Shown here: in pieces, positions 12,770-26,700 of the stretch
Layout: each line of letters opens with the position of its first letter
Numbering within the stretch: the stretch's first letter is position 1
Origin: Mesaphorura yosii
Lineage: Eukaryota; Arthropoda; Collembola; Poduromorpha; Tullbergiidae
DNA length: 64,000 nt
Direction of reading: 5' to 3'
Assembly (NCBI GenBank): GCA_009869945.1
Contig: WIXG01000034.1
Location: 62,001-126,000 of the forward strand
Position numbers and translations under genes: made by a program
The notes under the pieces: generated by a model
Told to the model about the DNA's origin: nothing
What the model saw: only the letters and a program-made list of their open reading frames with translations
Database searches by the model: none

Positions 12770-15700
12770 CTCTTCTCTGATGACCACTTAGAACTTCTTT
12801 CCGAAGAGAAAGTACGGTGAAAAGTCTGATGATGATGGCGCTTGGTCCAAGATGCTGGCGTGGCGCAGAATTCGAACCGGTCTGGCGTGCGGGAGGGAAA
12901 ACTCAAACAGAGATCTCCAAACAAAAAGTTTCTTTCAATTCTGCTCGCACTCGCAGCGTCTTCATTACATCAAATCAACTTTGAAATTTGTTACTTCTCA
13001 GTGTGGACGTTATAACTCTAAATGCTCCTGCTCTTTGCACATACATATTTATGACGTACCATTATGAACTCGACTTGAACTCGAACTATGTATCTACACA
13101 CGCAAGCGTACGCACTTTTAGTAAGTGCGTTTCTTTCTTGTTGGAGGAGTCTTGAAATACTTTCACGTTCTGCAGTGGACTTGAAATTGGACTTGCATGA
13201 ACGTTCAATTTTCAAGTGCTTGAAAACAAAAGATGCTTTGGCAGAAAATTCCCCCACGGTCTTTATAGAATAGAAGCGCTTCATTTCAACGAAAAGAGTT
13301 CTCATGTTCTCAAGATTTCGAATTCAGAAACGGAGCCCAAGCGGACCGAGAGTCAGGGTTCAAGATTTCAACTTCTTCAAAGTCCAGAAGTTCCACCCAC
13401 TCAACTCCTTCGCCAGAACTTTGCTGAATGTTAATTACGAAGTCAAGCGTGAATTAATTGGAATAAAATACGGCCTGAGAATGACGAAGGAGAAACTGAT
13501 GCTGGCCTTTGTTTCTGCCATCATTTGATGAATTAATATCCGCAGGACAAATTAAGGACCCAAGCACAGCAAACGCTGGACAAATCCTTTGAGTTTGACA
13601 TGTTATGAGAAATCGGACATCTGTCAATTTCTGCACATAGTCCCAGAGAAGAGGGCATCGATTTGGAATTAGACAGAGACAGAGAAAGGCGAATGCGGTA
13701 GAAAAGTATTTTGGTCATTAGGAGCTCAGCTGGATGTCTTGCTTCTTTTCTTTGTCACTGGCGAGGACGCTGCGGCAGTTGCGATAAAACAATACTCTGA
13801 TGAGAAAGTATTAATATTATGACAAAATGTATAAACACAGGACACATTTGTATTTGCACAGCATTAAATGGTTCTTTCCCACACACGAAGCACAAAGCAC
13901 TAATTGCTGCGGCACGGCATGGCATAAAAATGGGACTATTTTACCGAGTCCGATGTGAATCAATGGCTCTCGATTTCCACGACAAATGTGTCTCATTATT
14001 TTGGGTATTCTTGGACAATTGCGCCTGCGAGTAATTCAATAGACGAGACCGGAACCCTTCTCCGAATTACATGTATCACATTTCAGAGGCATGACATCAT
14101 TAAAATAATGACACAAATAGATTACCGGGCCTCATTCAATACTCACGCCGGGTTAGTTTTGAGTCGAGTATTTCTATTTTGACAGTCAGCCTGAGCCGTA
14201 GCCCACCTCACACGTTGTACCGTGTCATATGAAATTAATGACGGCAATTATGATGACAAATGAAAAAGCTATAATTGAATTTCTGAGTATAAACAATCTG
14301 TGAAGCAAAAGCTCTTCTGTCCCTGACCGTAATTTAAAGCCCGCCCGCCTCCTGTGAAATTTTTGATGTAGTTCAATCGGTGAACCAATTTTCAATGCTC
14401 AGGGACTGAATTTATAATTTGAGTTCGAGGCGGCGCGCGGCTGGCGACTGCCGCCTGAATTTCGATTCAATTTCCAACTTGGAGCGGAGCCTTGGAGCAT
14501 GAAAGTGTGAATCGTCTCAAGCGTACATTTTGCCATGTCAGCCGACTCGGGTTGCATTTCTCGGTGAATTTAAAGCACGGCTCACTTTATGTTAATATTA
14601 AAATTATTATTTGATCTGACATTCGCAGCTCTCACAACCTCCTTCTGGCTGAGTATAAGCCCTACTTCACTTTGAAAATCATACACTTCTAAATTCTAAA
14701 ACCTGAGATATGAGAATACGAATACGAGTATGATATCATTTTTCTCCGTGGTTAAGTTCTGCCTGCGTGGGTGTGTGCTTCGTATTCACACTGTACCTCG
14801 ACGCCTGCCTGCATCGTTCGATTTCAAGCTCCAGTTCACCTTACATTAGGATTGTTATTACGGTGGCAGCAGCACGCAGCATGACGCGGTGTCGACTCGC
14901 AGTTTCCGCCGTTTTATTCAGCTCTGCTTATTGAAGATGACATATGCCAGTACTTCTACTGAGTACGAAATTTCCTGTCTTTGAGGAGATGCTCTTTATG
15001 CCTAAGAGATACTCTCACTTCTCCTTCTCCTGCCTGCGAGTCCTGCCTTAATGTGGTTCTGGCTAACAAGAATTTGTAAATCTCGTCCCTGAAGGCAATT
15101 AGCAATGTGGATTATACTTTCGCTGGGAAATGTGAGGTGTGCGGTTCATTGTGTTTTCGTGGTTTGACAAAACTTCACAGGTGGGCCTTTTATTTCAGAA
15201 CTGCCAGGTCTTTAACCATAAACCTAGTTTTAAACCGTGAACGGTGACTTCCTGAATTTAAACAATAGTCGAGTACGCAAGGGTTGGAAAATTACACATA
15301 ATCGGTCGATCTTCTTCAATACAGCACGCAGTAGAATAAAACATACAAATCATACTCAACGTTATCCAGTAAGCACATTCGCCTTCAACTCAGACTAATT
15401 CGATTAACAAGCCAGTGTCTGGAATTTTATTTCCGTACCTGTTGAGAATTAACCTCATTTGCGTCAATCATATCAATATTGAATTACAGTAAATGAGCCG
15501 GGCATTTGTAGTCGTACTCTTCATGCCTCTTCCATGTGCAGTGCAGGTAATGGCAAATTAACGATAATAATAGGTTGTACACTAAGTTCACGATAATTAT
15601 GGAGAATACCACCCTGTGCTGTTCTCCGTTCCTTGCCGAAACAAGTTTGACACATGTTATACAATCAATTAATTGGGTATCCATTTTGTCCTCGCTTTTG

Positions 15701-17957
15701 TTCACGTTCGATTCCTGGCTTGCTTCATGCCCGTGTTCATTTTAGTATCTTAAGGCTGATACAATTCCATCGTCAAAAAAATAACTGCACTTATTCGTAC
15801 TCGTACGCACAAGAATGTCGATGTATGATTATGTGCATTGCAAGAGCAATCACCATAAATAGAATTGTCCACCAGACGCAATGCATTCAATGTCGTAACC
15901 CGTCTCCACATTTATAAATAATATCGGCGTACGCGTACTTGAAGTATTTTACACAGAATGATGGATTTAAGGAAACGAGTAGTACAGCCATTTCATTGCC
16001 ATTGATATTACACGATTTCGCGGAACCACAACCAACTAGCTCAGAACCAAGCCAAAAATAAGAATTCGTAAAAAACATTGAACATTGTTATCCATTTCTA
16101 TTTCCATTTCCAAGTTCAACGAAATTGAGCATATAATGCATGAGGCACGACACGACATGGCATAAAAAGAAAGCAAAGCAAAACTTTTCTATTTTTCAAT
16201 TCGAAAGGGACGACTTTTTTAATGCTGCACTACCGCTTTCTAAATTCTCAAGTTAGAAAGAACGTGCCCACGGAATGCGCGGGCAGGACGCTGGCCATGA
16301 TAAATACGAAACGCGAACAACAAGAAAAATCTCCTCAAACATCCATTTTCATCTCATCGGAGAGACGAGGCGGCGGCATTACGGCTTAAGACTTTGTCGG
16401 GACAAAATGCATTCTACGTTTTGCGCAGTCGACGAGTCTCAAAATGCATCCACTCGTTTGCTTTATGGCTTGTGTTTGCTTTCTCCCGACTTAATACAGT
16501 CCATCCGCCCGGCGCGTCGCGTCGTTTTTGTCCATTCAGAAAGTCCAAAGCCGACAAAAAGAAAACGTATTACACAAAAATAAACCAAGCTGGAATGTTC
16601 TTTTTATATTCTGTTTCTTGAGCCGACACCGGCACTACGAGTTCAAATAAAAGTTCGATGCTATTCGGAACTTGAATACAATAATCTTCTATTTTTAAGG
16701 CAAGAGCAAACCAGTCAGTGGACGAGGGGAAAGTTACGTTACAACGACTCAGATCATCTTTCAATTTTCGCTGTCCGTACTTTAAAGCATATACTGTCAG
16801 ACGGACGCTGGCTGATGTTATGCTTCCCACGAGTCTAGATTGACTTTTCTCGCTTTGGCAAGCTGAATTAGCCGTCGTGGAATCAAAACGTGGGGAAATA
16901 AGCAGAGGCCGACAAACTGTTGGTTATTAATTTAATTATCAAATTTCATGTGTTCTGTGTCCTGCATTCATGTCCCTTTCGATGGCCGAGAACTCATCTG
17001 GTGGACTACAGGAGTAACAGCAACACGAACTGTGCGTAATTAAGTGACGAGAATCCAAACACGCATTTCGTTTTACGTTATTTACAAAGTGCTTTATTTG
17101 ATTACAATTAGGTGACCCGTCGCCGGTTGCTTTCCGCACGGAGGTTGACTCAACCGGCAAGTGCCACGCCGCTGCCGCCACGTACGGACGCTGGGCATTT
17201 GTGTAGTGCCAATATTTTCTTTCACATAATGGACTCATATTTCATGAATGCAGAGTTCCAAGAATTTTTTGGACTGCGACCTACAACTGCAGTCGCAAGT
17301 GTTTATTTTGCCTCGCGCGGTAGCCAAAGCCAAGGTCCCAGTTTCTGCACTATTTAGATAAATATTAGAACAAGAATGTTTAATTGAATTGACTGTTGAC
17401 TCAGGCCAGGCTTCGTCCAAAGCAGCGTGGAATCTCGGGTTACATCGCATCCACACCGTAGTCAACAGCTTTAGTTAAAACGAAAGCTACGGTTCTCGAA
17501 ATTAATAAATGAACAAAATGAAGAAACCCTTGCACTTTTACCGCAGCAAGCTGAGTGCATGTGAGGAGAATATAAAACGCCGTCGTTGGCGGTTTATTCG
17601 AGATAAAAATGCAACCTGACGTCTGACTGAGCAATGCAAACAACCAAACAACAACAAGCGGGGACTCTTTTCCGATTTCTGGTAAAAAAATCGTTCTCGT
17701 TGGGTTGCGTCTGCACTGCATTGCGTTATCAAGACCTTGATCAACGAACAAGACTTGAAGAAGGGCAATTTCAATATCTTATTGCCATTTCCATTGCCAT
17801 GTTCCAAACTGTAATAATGTAATTCTTTCTACGGCCGGGTAGGGATGCGTGGCATTGCTGGAATACCAATGAGTGCAATATTGCTACGTATGTGATCAAA
17901 TTATGCGTAAGTTCAGGACTCAACGACTCAAGTACAATCAACAACAACCAATCGTGA

Positions 17958-17984
17958 CTGGCAGTGCAGTGCAGACACTGCCGG
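17958..17984 (+). repeat. Small GC-rich hairpin
   Basis: CTGGCAGTG (17958-17966) pairs with CACTGCCGG (17976-17984), giving nine pairs including one T·G wobble around a nine-base loop. It lies in a run of GCAGTGCAGTGCAG, so slippage-prone low complexity may explain it. The stem is too short for a microRNA precursor. Confidence 0.75.
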
Positions 17985-20648
17985 CGAAGTTGCTGTATTT
18001 TATTTATTTATATTTTCATTTAAGGATTCAAAATGTTTATGGCATTGAATGCGAAGCACAAATGCCGAAGCCGAAAATGCCCAAAATACTTCCGCCGCCG
18101 CATTGGTTCGGGTTCTACAAGGCTCGGCAAGTGATATCACCACGATGCAGCATAAAACCTCTCAAATCTGCAAAATAACCTTCCAAGTTCAATCCTTCGA
18201 CTCATGCCTAACCCAACAATGATTAGGTTTTCGTTTCCCGGTGCAGAACTATTTTGGAGAGGTGAGGCGTTTTCATAGGCAAGCAAAAATTGAATTTCAA
18301 CGCAAGAAGTGCTCGAAGATACAAAATTGTCTGGATATCATTCGCATCCATCATCCGTGTCTGTATAATAAACCCAACCGTCTTCTTGGCCTCTGAGCAC
18401 TTCGTCGTATTGCAACGCAAAATTCTACTCGTTGCATGCGTTCGCTCGCACTTTCCAAAATACATCTGTAATGATGCGAGGCGAGAAACTAAAACGGCAG
18501 CTCTTGCCTCGAAAACTTTCTTGCGTTCTTCCTGTAAGAATTTGGTACTGGAATAGAAGTGTTTTTTGATTCCACTTCCGTTCAAGTTCAGCATAACCTA
18601 TTCCTCTGTGTAAAATGTTGCGAATACGCAACAAGCCTCAACCGCTCAACTATCTTGCAAACGGAGTCCCGCACCAAAAGAGAATTCACTTGGGAAATTT
18701 GGCTTCAGTTACGGAAAAAGAGCGTCGGGTCTATTTAGCCTGCGAACTCGCTCACTGTGCTGCTGCTGCAATTGCACTGCATCTATTATATGTGTTTGGT
18801 TTGTAAAGTGGCTGGTTAATTCGTATTTTTATTCCCATTCGGTTCGGATAAACGCGGGTGCAGAGAAAAGCAGTCACTGCAGCAGCTTCGGAACGTGTGG
18901 ACTCGAATACTGCTGAACAGTACAAGACTCCGTTGAGGCTGGCTCAATAATAGCAAGGCACATTTACTCACTCTTATTCCCAAATCCTAAGTTGATCCAA
19001 AATGTAATGAGAATGTAATTGCTTGAATTTTTGTAACAATGCTCAACCGTTAATTTGAGAAATTGCAATTATTAAGAATTGATGAATAGATTAGATACCA
19101 GAGCCTATGCAGTTTTATTGGACAGATTTCTTCGTGCCACGCCACTGCTAATTCAATTTTTTCAAGTTAATAAGAAAGTACGTCCACAAGTTCGGTTGGT
19201 CTCGTCCGAGGTCTGTGAAAAGGAAGCTCGAAGACGCATTGTATTAATTTCGGATAGGATGTGACAATAAGTCCGGAATCAAATTGTTTTGCTACCAATT
19301 AACTCGGTAATCAAAAGTAAACCAGGAGCTCTAACTTTGAAGAAATTTTGCACCACCTTCACTTGCCGTTGTGGTTCAGTTTTCTCGGGTGACCCGAGTG
19401 CTCGGGCTCCCAGGCACACTTTTACTCTTGACCCGAAAAGTCTTTGGGGGCGTATTTAAGCACTGCTGTGAGGCCAACATCTCGATACGCATTTACATGC
19501 CTAAACCTAATATTTGCATTTAATTTGATTTGAGTCAAACATGAAACCTTTCGTTACGTGGCGCACGCTAGGTTAAAAACAGCTCAGCAGCAGCGTCCTG
19601 CCCGCCCGCTACTCACCAGCCACACGCACACATTCAGAATCCAGACCTGAGCCCACGCGGCTGTTGTGTGTGGTCTTTAAAGGAGATTTATTGATTTCGC
19701 TACCCAAATTATTAGTTGTGTAGTCGCTACCGGAACTTGGCGTGACTGGAAACTGACTGACTGATGGATATTTTGGAGAAGGACTGGCCCGTACAGATTG
19801 TTCCAGGTATAAGTTTCAGACTCGACTCTCCTAAATCAACAGACACACAACATTTGTTTTGATTTTGACTTTTCATTTCATTACCTGCATTCCCGACTTT
19901 GCATTCCGTGTTTTCGAGTTGCGTTCTGAATCGCGCATTAGCACGAGCAAGGGAATTTAAACAAGGGCAATCTAAATGCTTCCCTTTCCTTTTGTTTCGC
20001 CCGTGAAGCCCACACAATGCATGCAAATGCATGGAAGCACAAAGCACAGTGCCGGAATGATCCATGAATAGATTACGGTGTACAAATCTCCCGTATCATA
20101 ATATTATAATTTATAACATAACAACACCTGTGACATGCTAAGCAGGCTTGTTAGCGAAAGCATACAAATGAAACCTCAAAAGTAAGGCAGGGCAAAAACA
20201 AACGAAAAGCGAGAGATGCTGTCTGGCTGGCTGAATGGAGCATTCAATTTGAAAGTAAACAGGAACTAATTAATTCGTCCAGAAACTTCTTGGAAGTTAA
20301 TATTTCACCTTTGAATCCACATGCAACTTTCTTTGAGGTTTAAATAATTTAAGCAGCGTGAATGCCTTTCTTCCGTTTGAGGTTAAACGCACAATGGAAA
20401 TTAATTAAACTTGACTGACGGTTGCTTGAAAAGGGAAATGAGCTACGAATCTACGAAGACGCAGACTACAGACAGTGTAAATGGAAACAAATTACAGTAC
20501 GATGAAACCACAGAAACAAACAGACGTTCACTGCGAAGCGAATAGAGCAATATATCTCGCATCAATGATGAATATGCTCGCGTTGGACAGAAAAATCCAC
20601 AAAGTCATCCTTTGCAAATAATTCAATTACTTATTGCCTCTCGCCAGC

Positions 20649-20667
20649 AGAAGCTTCTAGTAGAAGC
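20649..20667. repeat. Overlapping palindromes AGAAGCTTCT and GCTTCTA-g-TAGAAGC
   Basis: A perfect 10-bp palindrome (20649-20658) overlaps a second one with seven-base arms around a single base (20653-20667). The first contains aGAAgcTTCt, an exact nGAAnnTTCn dimer of the heat-shock element. A third unit in the required phase is not seen, so strong heat-shock-factor binding is doubtful. Confidence 0.8.
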
Positions 20668-23439
20668 CAAGGTTCAACCCAGTTCTGCTCCATGCCCAGA
20701 AGTATCACGTAATTTAAGATTCAAATAAAATGATAAAGATGAGAGCACAAAACTTGGCCCATTTATTCTGTCTTTATTCTACGCAATATTCTACTGCTTA
20801 AAAATATACTTTCTGTTGAGTCCCAAAGTCTGACTGCACTGGGCACTGGCGTGGCACTTTCAATGAACTAGCGAACATTGTAATTTTGCAGTTGTCCTCC
20901 TTCATGGACTTTATTCCTTCATTTCCCCGAGTAATGCCAGGGAAATGGGTTTGTTGGAGCTCCGGCGAGCGCTCGCGTCTTGAAAAGTAAAAACATTAAA
21001 ATGACAAAGAGCGAAAGTTATAAGACGTAAGCAAATATAATCATATGAAGAAGAAAAACTCATCTTCATCATATTAGAACACGCAATATCACACAGTCAG
21101 TGCAGTAGAAGAAGGCAAAGCGAAGCAGGGAGTTGAAGTGCTGGCTGGCTGGTGGAATGGTTTTTGTAAAAATGAAAGAAAGTAGCTGCGCTTCTACGCC
21201 ACCGAAGGCAACGAAGGCATTGAGACCCAAAATACTATTCGCATTCAGATCTTATAAAGAATTGCATAAATTGTGCTACTATCAACAGAGTTAAAGAAAG
21301 AAAGCCTTTGGTGCGAGATCAAGACATGGACCAGAAGTTGAAAGTCTTTCCATTGCTCAAAGAATGGAACATAAGCAAAAGCTCCGATGATTATTACAGG
21401 CGTGCTGGCGTTCAAAGCCTCCTAGCCCACTGCCACTTTCAGAAAGGTGAGCCTGAACCTGTCGTTTGCTTTTGCTCTACCTTTGCTTTACTCTGATCCT
21501 TTTCTCATTTTGAGAAAAATGGACGCATTGAGAATGCCATTATTCCGAGCCTAAGGTTACTGCACGGCAATGCTAAAAATACGCGCGAGATAAAAGTATG
21601 AGAATTTGAATTGCAAATCTTCTGTTACGTTTGCTTTCACCAGCCATTCGCCCAGTCATTACATCAAGAACCGTGCATTTATCGAGGACGAAATGTTTCG
21701 ATACAGCGTAGCTTTGCAAACGAACAGGCAAGTGAATGTTAGCAGAACCAATGCAAAGTTTTTCTCTTTTCTTCAGTCGAGGTTTGTGTATCTTGCGAGA
21801 ATCGTTTCTTACTGAGCAAAAACAAGCTACAAGCTTTTTATGTACGAATATTTATGGCAGTCATAATGGGAATTTCACGGTCGTATAAGTTTATTCATAA
21901 AAATATAACCAAGAGCCTCCGGTTCAAGTACAAAGTGTGGAGCGAGAGAACAGAATAGAAACCCAGTCGACATGAGGTCATAGTCATTTAAGTAGCCTTG
22001 TAATTTCGGCACAAACTACAAGTGGCCCCGCTGCCCTGCCACGCCAAGTTTGCACTGCGAGGGAATGGGCCATTGTTACTTGCAACAAAGTCCAATATTT
22101 TCAAACTAGTTTCAGGCCTGCAGGAGAAACAAAGTTTCTTTACTTTTTCGTAAAAAGTAAGAACTCAGCTGGAACGCGGAGAAAGCCACAACCGCACATG
22201 GATCATATGCATGGACCACTTTTATTAATGCAATAAGACAAGCAATAATCTTCCGCTTCGTGAATTTGACGTCGAATTTTAGAATTTTTAACATTACAAG
22301 GCGGAAGTGTGCGCAGTTTTTCAGTGGCCAAAATTCGGAACAACGCAAGCACGAAATAATTCGGATTTTGAATGTTTAAGTTTCTAGATTTGCTACCAGC
22401 ATTAAAAATTCAAAGTCTGCATGCAAAGAAAGAAGAGTCTGGCCGATTTCGAATATGAGCGAAAGTTACTGGCTAAAGTCTCGACAATATGAGGAGATCA
22501 GCAATATAAAATGTTAAACATTCTACTCGTATTTCAGTGTTTCCATTCATCTATTCAGTCAAATGCACTTCAGCCTTCTGTTGTGATGCGAATTGATCGA
22601 ACTCCTCCATTTTCAAATTACATTTTTGTCATTCTCTCTTAGCCTTCTGCTTCTCCATTCTTACTACTTTTTCGAGACAAATTCGTTCGATTCCTTGAAG
22701 ACTCATTAGGAAGAAGGGGTAATAACAAATGAACAAGTTGGGGTTCAACTGCTCCCTGCCACTGCAAGAGCGAAATGCAATCTGCTGCAGTACTAATTTA
22801 TAATACACCTCAGGGAGAAATAGAACGAGAGACACGACGTCGACTGCAGCCCAGCTCTGGAAGCATTACGAAAAAATGAAAGGATTCGGTATCTTTCTCT
22901 GCTCACGTCATAAATCTTTCCAAAATGTGTAAATTGAACATGTGTGCATGCACGTACGCTTCTGCAAAGCGTAAAGATAAATTGCATTGATGGTCAGGGT
23001 CTCATCTTCATTTGTTGCAAAGGCAAACTCTCACGTGCACTCGGCATTCGTATGAATTACTGTTACTGCTTCACTGCTTCCAGCCGAAACTATCTTTTGT
23101 AAAGCACAGCGACGGTGACAATGAGTTTAAGTTTCACTTGTCTGATTTATGTTTCGTTCTAATGTTGACTTTTTAGCTAAAGCATAGGCAAGCCGTAAGT
23201 TGTCAGAAGAGCATTCATGTGGCTAAATACATAAACCGGCCTCACAGGAGTGAAAGCCTTTCTGTATTTATCACTCAACCGCGTGAAAAATTAAGAAATC
23301 AAAGCCTGAGGAATTATTCAGTGTGAAAAGAGAAATCAGAAAAATAATTCGATCTAAACAGTTAGTGCAGTGGAAAAATAAACCGCCACCACAGAAAGAT
23401 TCGCTCCCCATCCGCCCTTCCTTGTACCGTATCCTGTAG

Positions 23440-23456
23440 ACGAGAATCATTCTCGT
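23440..23456. repeat. Palindrome ACGAGAAT-c-ATTCTCGT
   Basis: Eight-base arms are perfectly complementary around one central base. It is flanked by CTGTAG on the left and GTACAG on the right, which gives a further partial pairing. The first bases (ATCCTGTAGA) recall the start of miR-10, but the rest does not match and the loop is too tight for a precursor. Confidence 0.85.
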
Positions 23457-23628
23457 TGGTGGTACAGATTGGTATTCCAGACATGATCTATTAAAATTAA
23501 GTATTGTGGGCTGACGAGAAGAGAAGACGACTAGAGACGCGGAAGTTGAAGGACTTGGATGAGTGAGTTTGGGGTAAAAACGCCCTCGTAAACTACAATC
23601 TAATAATACACCATTGTTCTTTGGCGTG

Positions 23629-23722
23629 TGGCAGGAAGAAAAGGGGAAGAAGATCGAAATACACGGACGGAGATAAGAGAAGAAGGAAATGAAGACATCA
23701 GGAAGTACAGGAATACAAGAAA
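23629..23722 (+). repeat. Polypurine-rich tract
   Basis: Roughly 95 bases are dominated by A and G, in GAAGAAAAGGGGAAGAAGA-type runs, with only scattered pyrimidines. A similar shorter purine stretch lies just upstream at about 23511-23560. Such tracts can be GAGA-factor-like or nucleosome-excluding DNA, or decayed simple sequence. Confidence 0.7.
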
Positions 23723-26700
23723 TTCTTCTATTCTCGAGGGTGAGAATTACGCGTGGTATTATGGCATTAGTGTGATGGGGTGAGGACAGACGAGCAGAGG
23801 GAAATTATTCCTGAGCTGAGCGAATGTCCAGATCCAGGTCTTTAAGAATGAAGTGAAAACAAAGTCCATGTTTTGTGTTAGTTTGTCTCTGCTAACAATT
23901 CGATGTACTGCATCCACTTCATGATGTCCCATGGTCATTATCAATGACCACATCGCCTCTGCCTACGCTTAGCAATGAGAGACGTTTCCAATCGTCGATC
24001 GTCGGTGCTCAATTTTGTCTAGGTACCCAACTCCCTTCGAACTTAGAAGATTTTGCAGTAAACACAAATGACAAACACAAAGCTGTGTTTGGTGGAATGA
24101 ATTCGTAAATGACCCTGAGGTGCGGTGACGCAGCGAGCTTCAAACTTGCCCTGTCAATGTCACAGACAGTCGTCCGTTGGTAATCTTGTGTGGATGCCTC
24201 AATTAAACAATGCACTTGAAGTTTCAGAGCCAAAGGCTGAGTGTTGATTGGATATCTCGCAAAAAATGCAGTGACCATCACCTTGAAACTGCAGCGAAAG
24301 TTAAATGTTCGTTTATCGATCGAAAGCTTCCGACGTGTCTGTGTTTTCTTGCAAATGTTTTTATGCTGGATCGACTTCCAATCCGCATTTTTCGGAGCCG
24401 GATCTGGACCCGGGTTTCAGTTTCATGTTGTTATTTCCTTTTAATTTGAAAAGTTTTTATGCAGCGCAGCAGTTGTTGTATTCCTGACATTTCCTTCCCA
24501 TTTATTCCATCCATCATTTCTGCCCAAGCTTTGGCGTTCCGGACATTTCCTCGTCTTGAAAAAGAAAGGGTGTACTTTCGCCAGTAAACTGTTTACTGAC
24601 AAGTCAGCAAAAGCTAACATTTCCATTGAAATTGAGCACAGGAAACAACACATTTGAATGAAATTTGCTCGCAGTTTTGCGCTACTTTGAATTCGGAGAA
24701 ATTTTTGCGGAGTTGCAAATGTTTGAATGCGATTGCGGAAGGCAAAGTTTTGCACTACTTTGCAATAATGATATTATTAGCGCAAATAGAGTAAATTAGG
24801 CTGAAAATCGGCTTCGTGCCTCGCTTCATGAGTGCAAAATGATGCTACTAACTGATGTCTTCTTTGCAGTGGTAAACGCAGAAAGTTGTTGCGTTTAACT
24901 ATATCTTGAATGGGTTGAGTTTCAGCAGGAAAACTTTTCTAGTTTAGCAAAACGATTTGGGATAAAATAATTCAATCGTTGCGTCTTTTGCATCATAAAT
25001 TTTTATTTTGCAATGTACGCAATGTAATTGGAGTGCTTGTTTGCATATCACGATTTCGATTTTCTGGTCACGTCACTGTTTACTTGCGTTCGTTTCTTTA
25101 CACGGTGAAATAAAACTAAATGAACGAAATATTATTAGTTGTTGTACATCGCGTAAGAATTAATCAATATTTTTAGCATGTGCACACGCAAAAGTGCTAT
25201 CTAATTACGAATTATTTCGCAAGGTTACAAAGTGACACAAATCTTTTACTTTTGTGTCAACCCTACGCACGTTTTCACAACAAACGAATTAACAAGTTGC
25301 GGAATTTTTCAATACCTCACGTCGCATGAATTCATGGCTTTCAAAGGGAAAATGTGACAGCACTTTCCGTGCGTGAATTCCAAGCGATCCATCGCCCGGT
25401 CTGATTTCAAGGATTTCCTTCCCTGGGATCAACGTACGATTTACATCGAACACGAAGATGTGAAGCAACATTACGCTTAATTAAGTTTATCCCTTTAACC
25501 TTTGCCCATGTCAATTCGAAAGCGAATCATTGACAAAGCATTTGGTAAGTTTCCAAATGAAATTGAGAATTGCTGTTTCAAATTGCCTAATGAAAGAAAT
25601 TGCTTCACGTAAACACAAAAATTCCAATATCAAGGAGATTCGCGCCAGGCTCAAGTTAATTGGTTTCCATTTCAGCGTTTCGGGCGACTGACTTCTAGCA
25701 ACTAACGCGGCGACTTTGATTTAAAGCAGCAGTCAAAGCATGTTTGCCACTGCTATGATCGAACCGAAAGCTCGCTGGTACACCGAAGCTGGAACACGAC
25801 AGCGCTTAAGAGAAGAGTTGCTTACGCACGTTAATAATGACTCAACACACTATTTCAATTTATATTCAAATCAGAATGCACAGCTCACTAGATTCTTCAG
25901 AAACAATTTGTTGACTTGCTAATAAAGATAAATGGTCTCGTCCCGGCTTAATGAGTGTTCGCCTCTGGAGAAGCCCGTGTTGGGGACTTTATTAAAAAGT
26001 TTGTTCTGGAAATCGTTGAATTGTCATTCAGGACTCGTGCCCACGTAATAAGTTTCAATAGTGTCCTACATTTTATTTCTCATTAGTTGCCACACGACGA
26101 GTTTAATATTCATTAATTTGAAGCGTCTGCGACTCGATTCGACGTCAGAGCTGTAGCTTAATGCCACAGCAAAAATCGAGCAAGAATTTTCAAAAACAGC
26201 ATTGAACTCGGGCTTCAATTTTTGCAATCATCGACCTACTTCCGCTTCACGCTTTACAAACAGTTCATCATTTTCCATTGCAAGCGTCCTAAAATAAAGC
26301 ACACACATCAAGGCTGGAACTTGGGAAGGTTCAGGACGGAATTTTCTGTCGAGCGTTTTCATTTATGTACACGTTCACGTGAGCCAGAGCCACAGTAATC
26401 CAAAAAAGTTTTGGCGAGAAGATATATATTACTGTAGCATAACGTAAATTAAAGCAGCTTGTGTAAAATTATGAGAAAACGTGTGAATCGAGAGAACTTC
26501 AACTCTCAACACTTCTTCCAATTCGTGTGAGCTCTTCCTCCAAATGATACAAGTTGTAAAAGAAATAGAAGAGAACGCGAAAGACTAGAAACTCTTGTGC
26601 ATGAGCAAAATTCTTGAGTTTGCGATGAAATGCTTAATGCGGGTGGTATTTGCAGCAAACTTCTCACACTTTTGCACATTCACAGGCTGCGTTGCGGATT

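Larger units (their letters stand above)
8001..16000. other. Non-coding stretch, no gene recognised
   Basis: No gene was recognised. The longest frames are 11012-11389 (minus, 125 codons) and 12556-12924 (minus, 122 codons). Both open with TTG, and the second runs through a degenerate 6-bp repeat that gives it an artificial Met/Thr-rich segment. Structured items are a nested inverted repeat at 10357-10408, short ATG and AAT microsatellites at 10787 and 11335, the cryptic 6-bp repeat at 12728-12769, and GCCATAAA at 9378-9385 with its complement TTTATGGC at 11064-11071. A run of ten T lies at 8968-8977. From about 13000 to 16000 I see nothing beyond scattered AT-rich words. Confidence 0.7.
16001..24000. 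other. Non-coding stretch, no gene recognised
   Basis: No gene was recognised. The longest ATG-initiated frame I checked in the whole window is here (18223-18594, minus, 123 codons), but it has no recognisable domain. Named content: TTTATGGC at 16462-16469, 18036-18043 and 21851-21858; CCATTGCC at 17791-17798; a GC-rich hairpin at 17958-17984; octamer words at 19512-19519 and 20021-20028, the second embedded in a run of ATGCAT words; overlapping palindromes at 20649-20667; a 17-base palindrome at 23440-23456; and a purine tract at 23629-23722. CTGGCTGGCTG words occur near 20222 and 21136. Confidence 0.7.

Noticed and set aside
12556-12924. 122-codon minus-strand frame with a Met/Thr-rich stretch
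   Set aside because: TTG start, and the unusual composition comes from the degenerate 6-bp repeat at 12728-12769.
15700-15715. GTTCGATTCC, a tRNA B-box-like word
   Set aside because: The flanking bases do not form a T-arm stem and no D-arm or acceptor stem could be found; the same holds for similar words near 11129, 12868 and 59606.
23665-23673. GGACGGAGA, matching nine bases of miR-184
   Set aside because: No complementary arm upstream or downstream; it lies in the purine tract.
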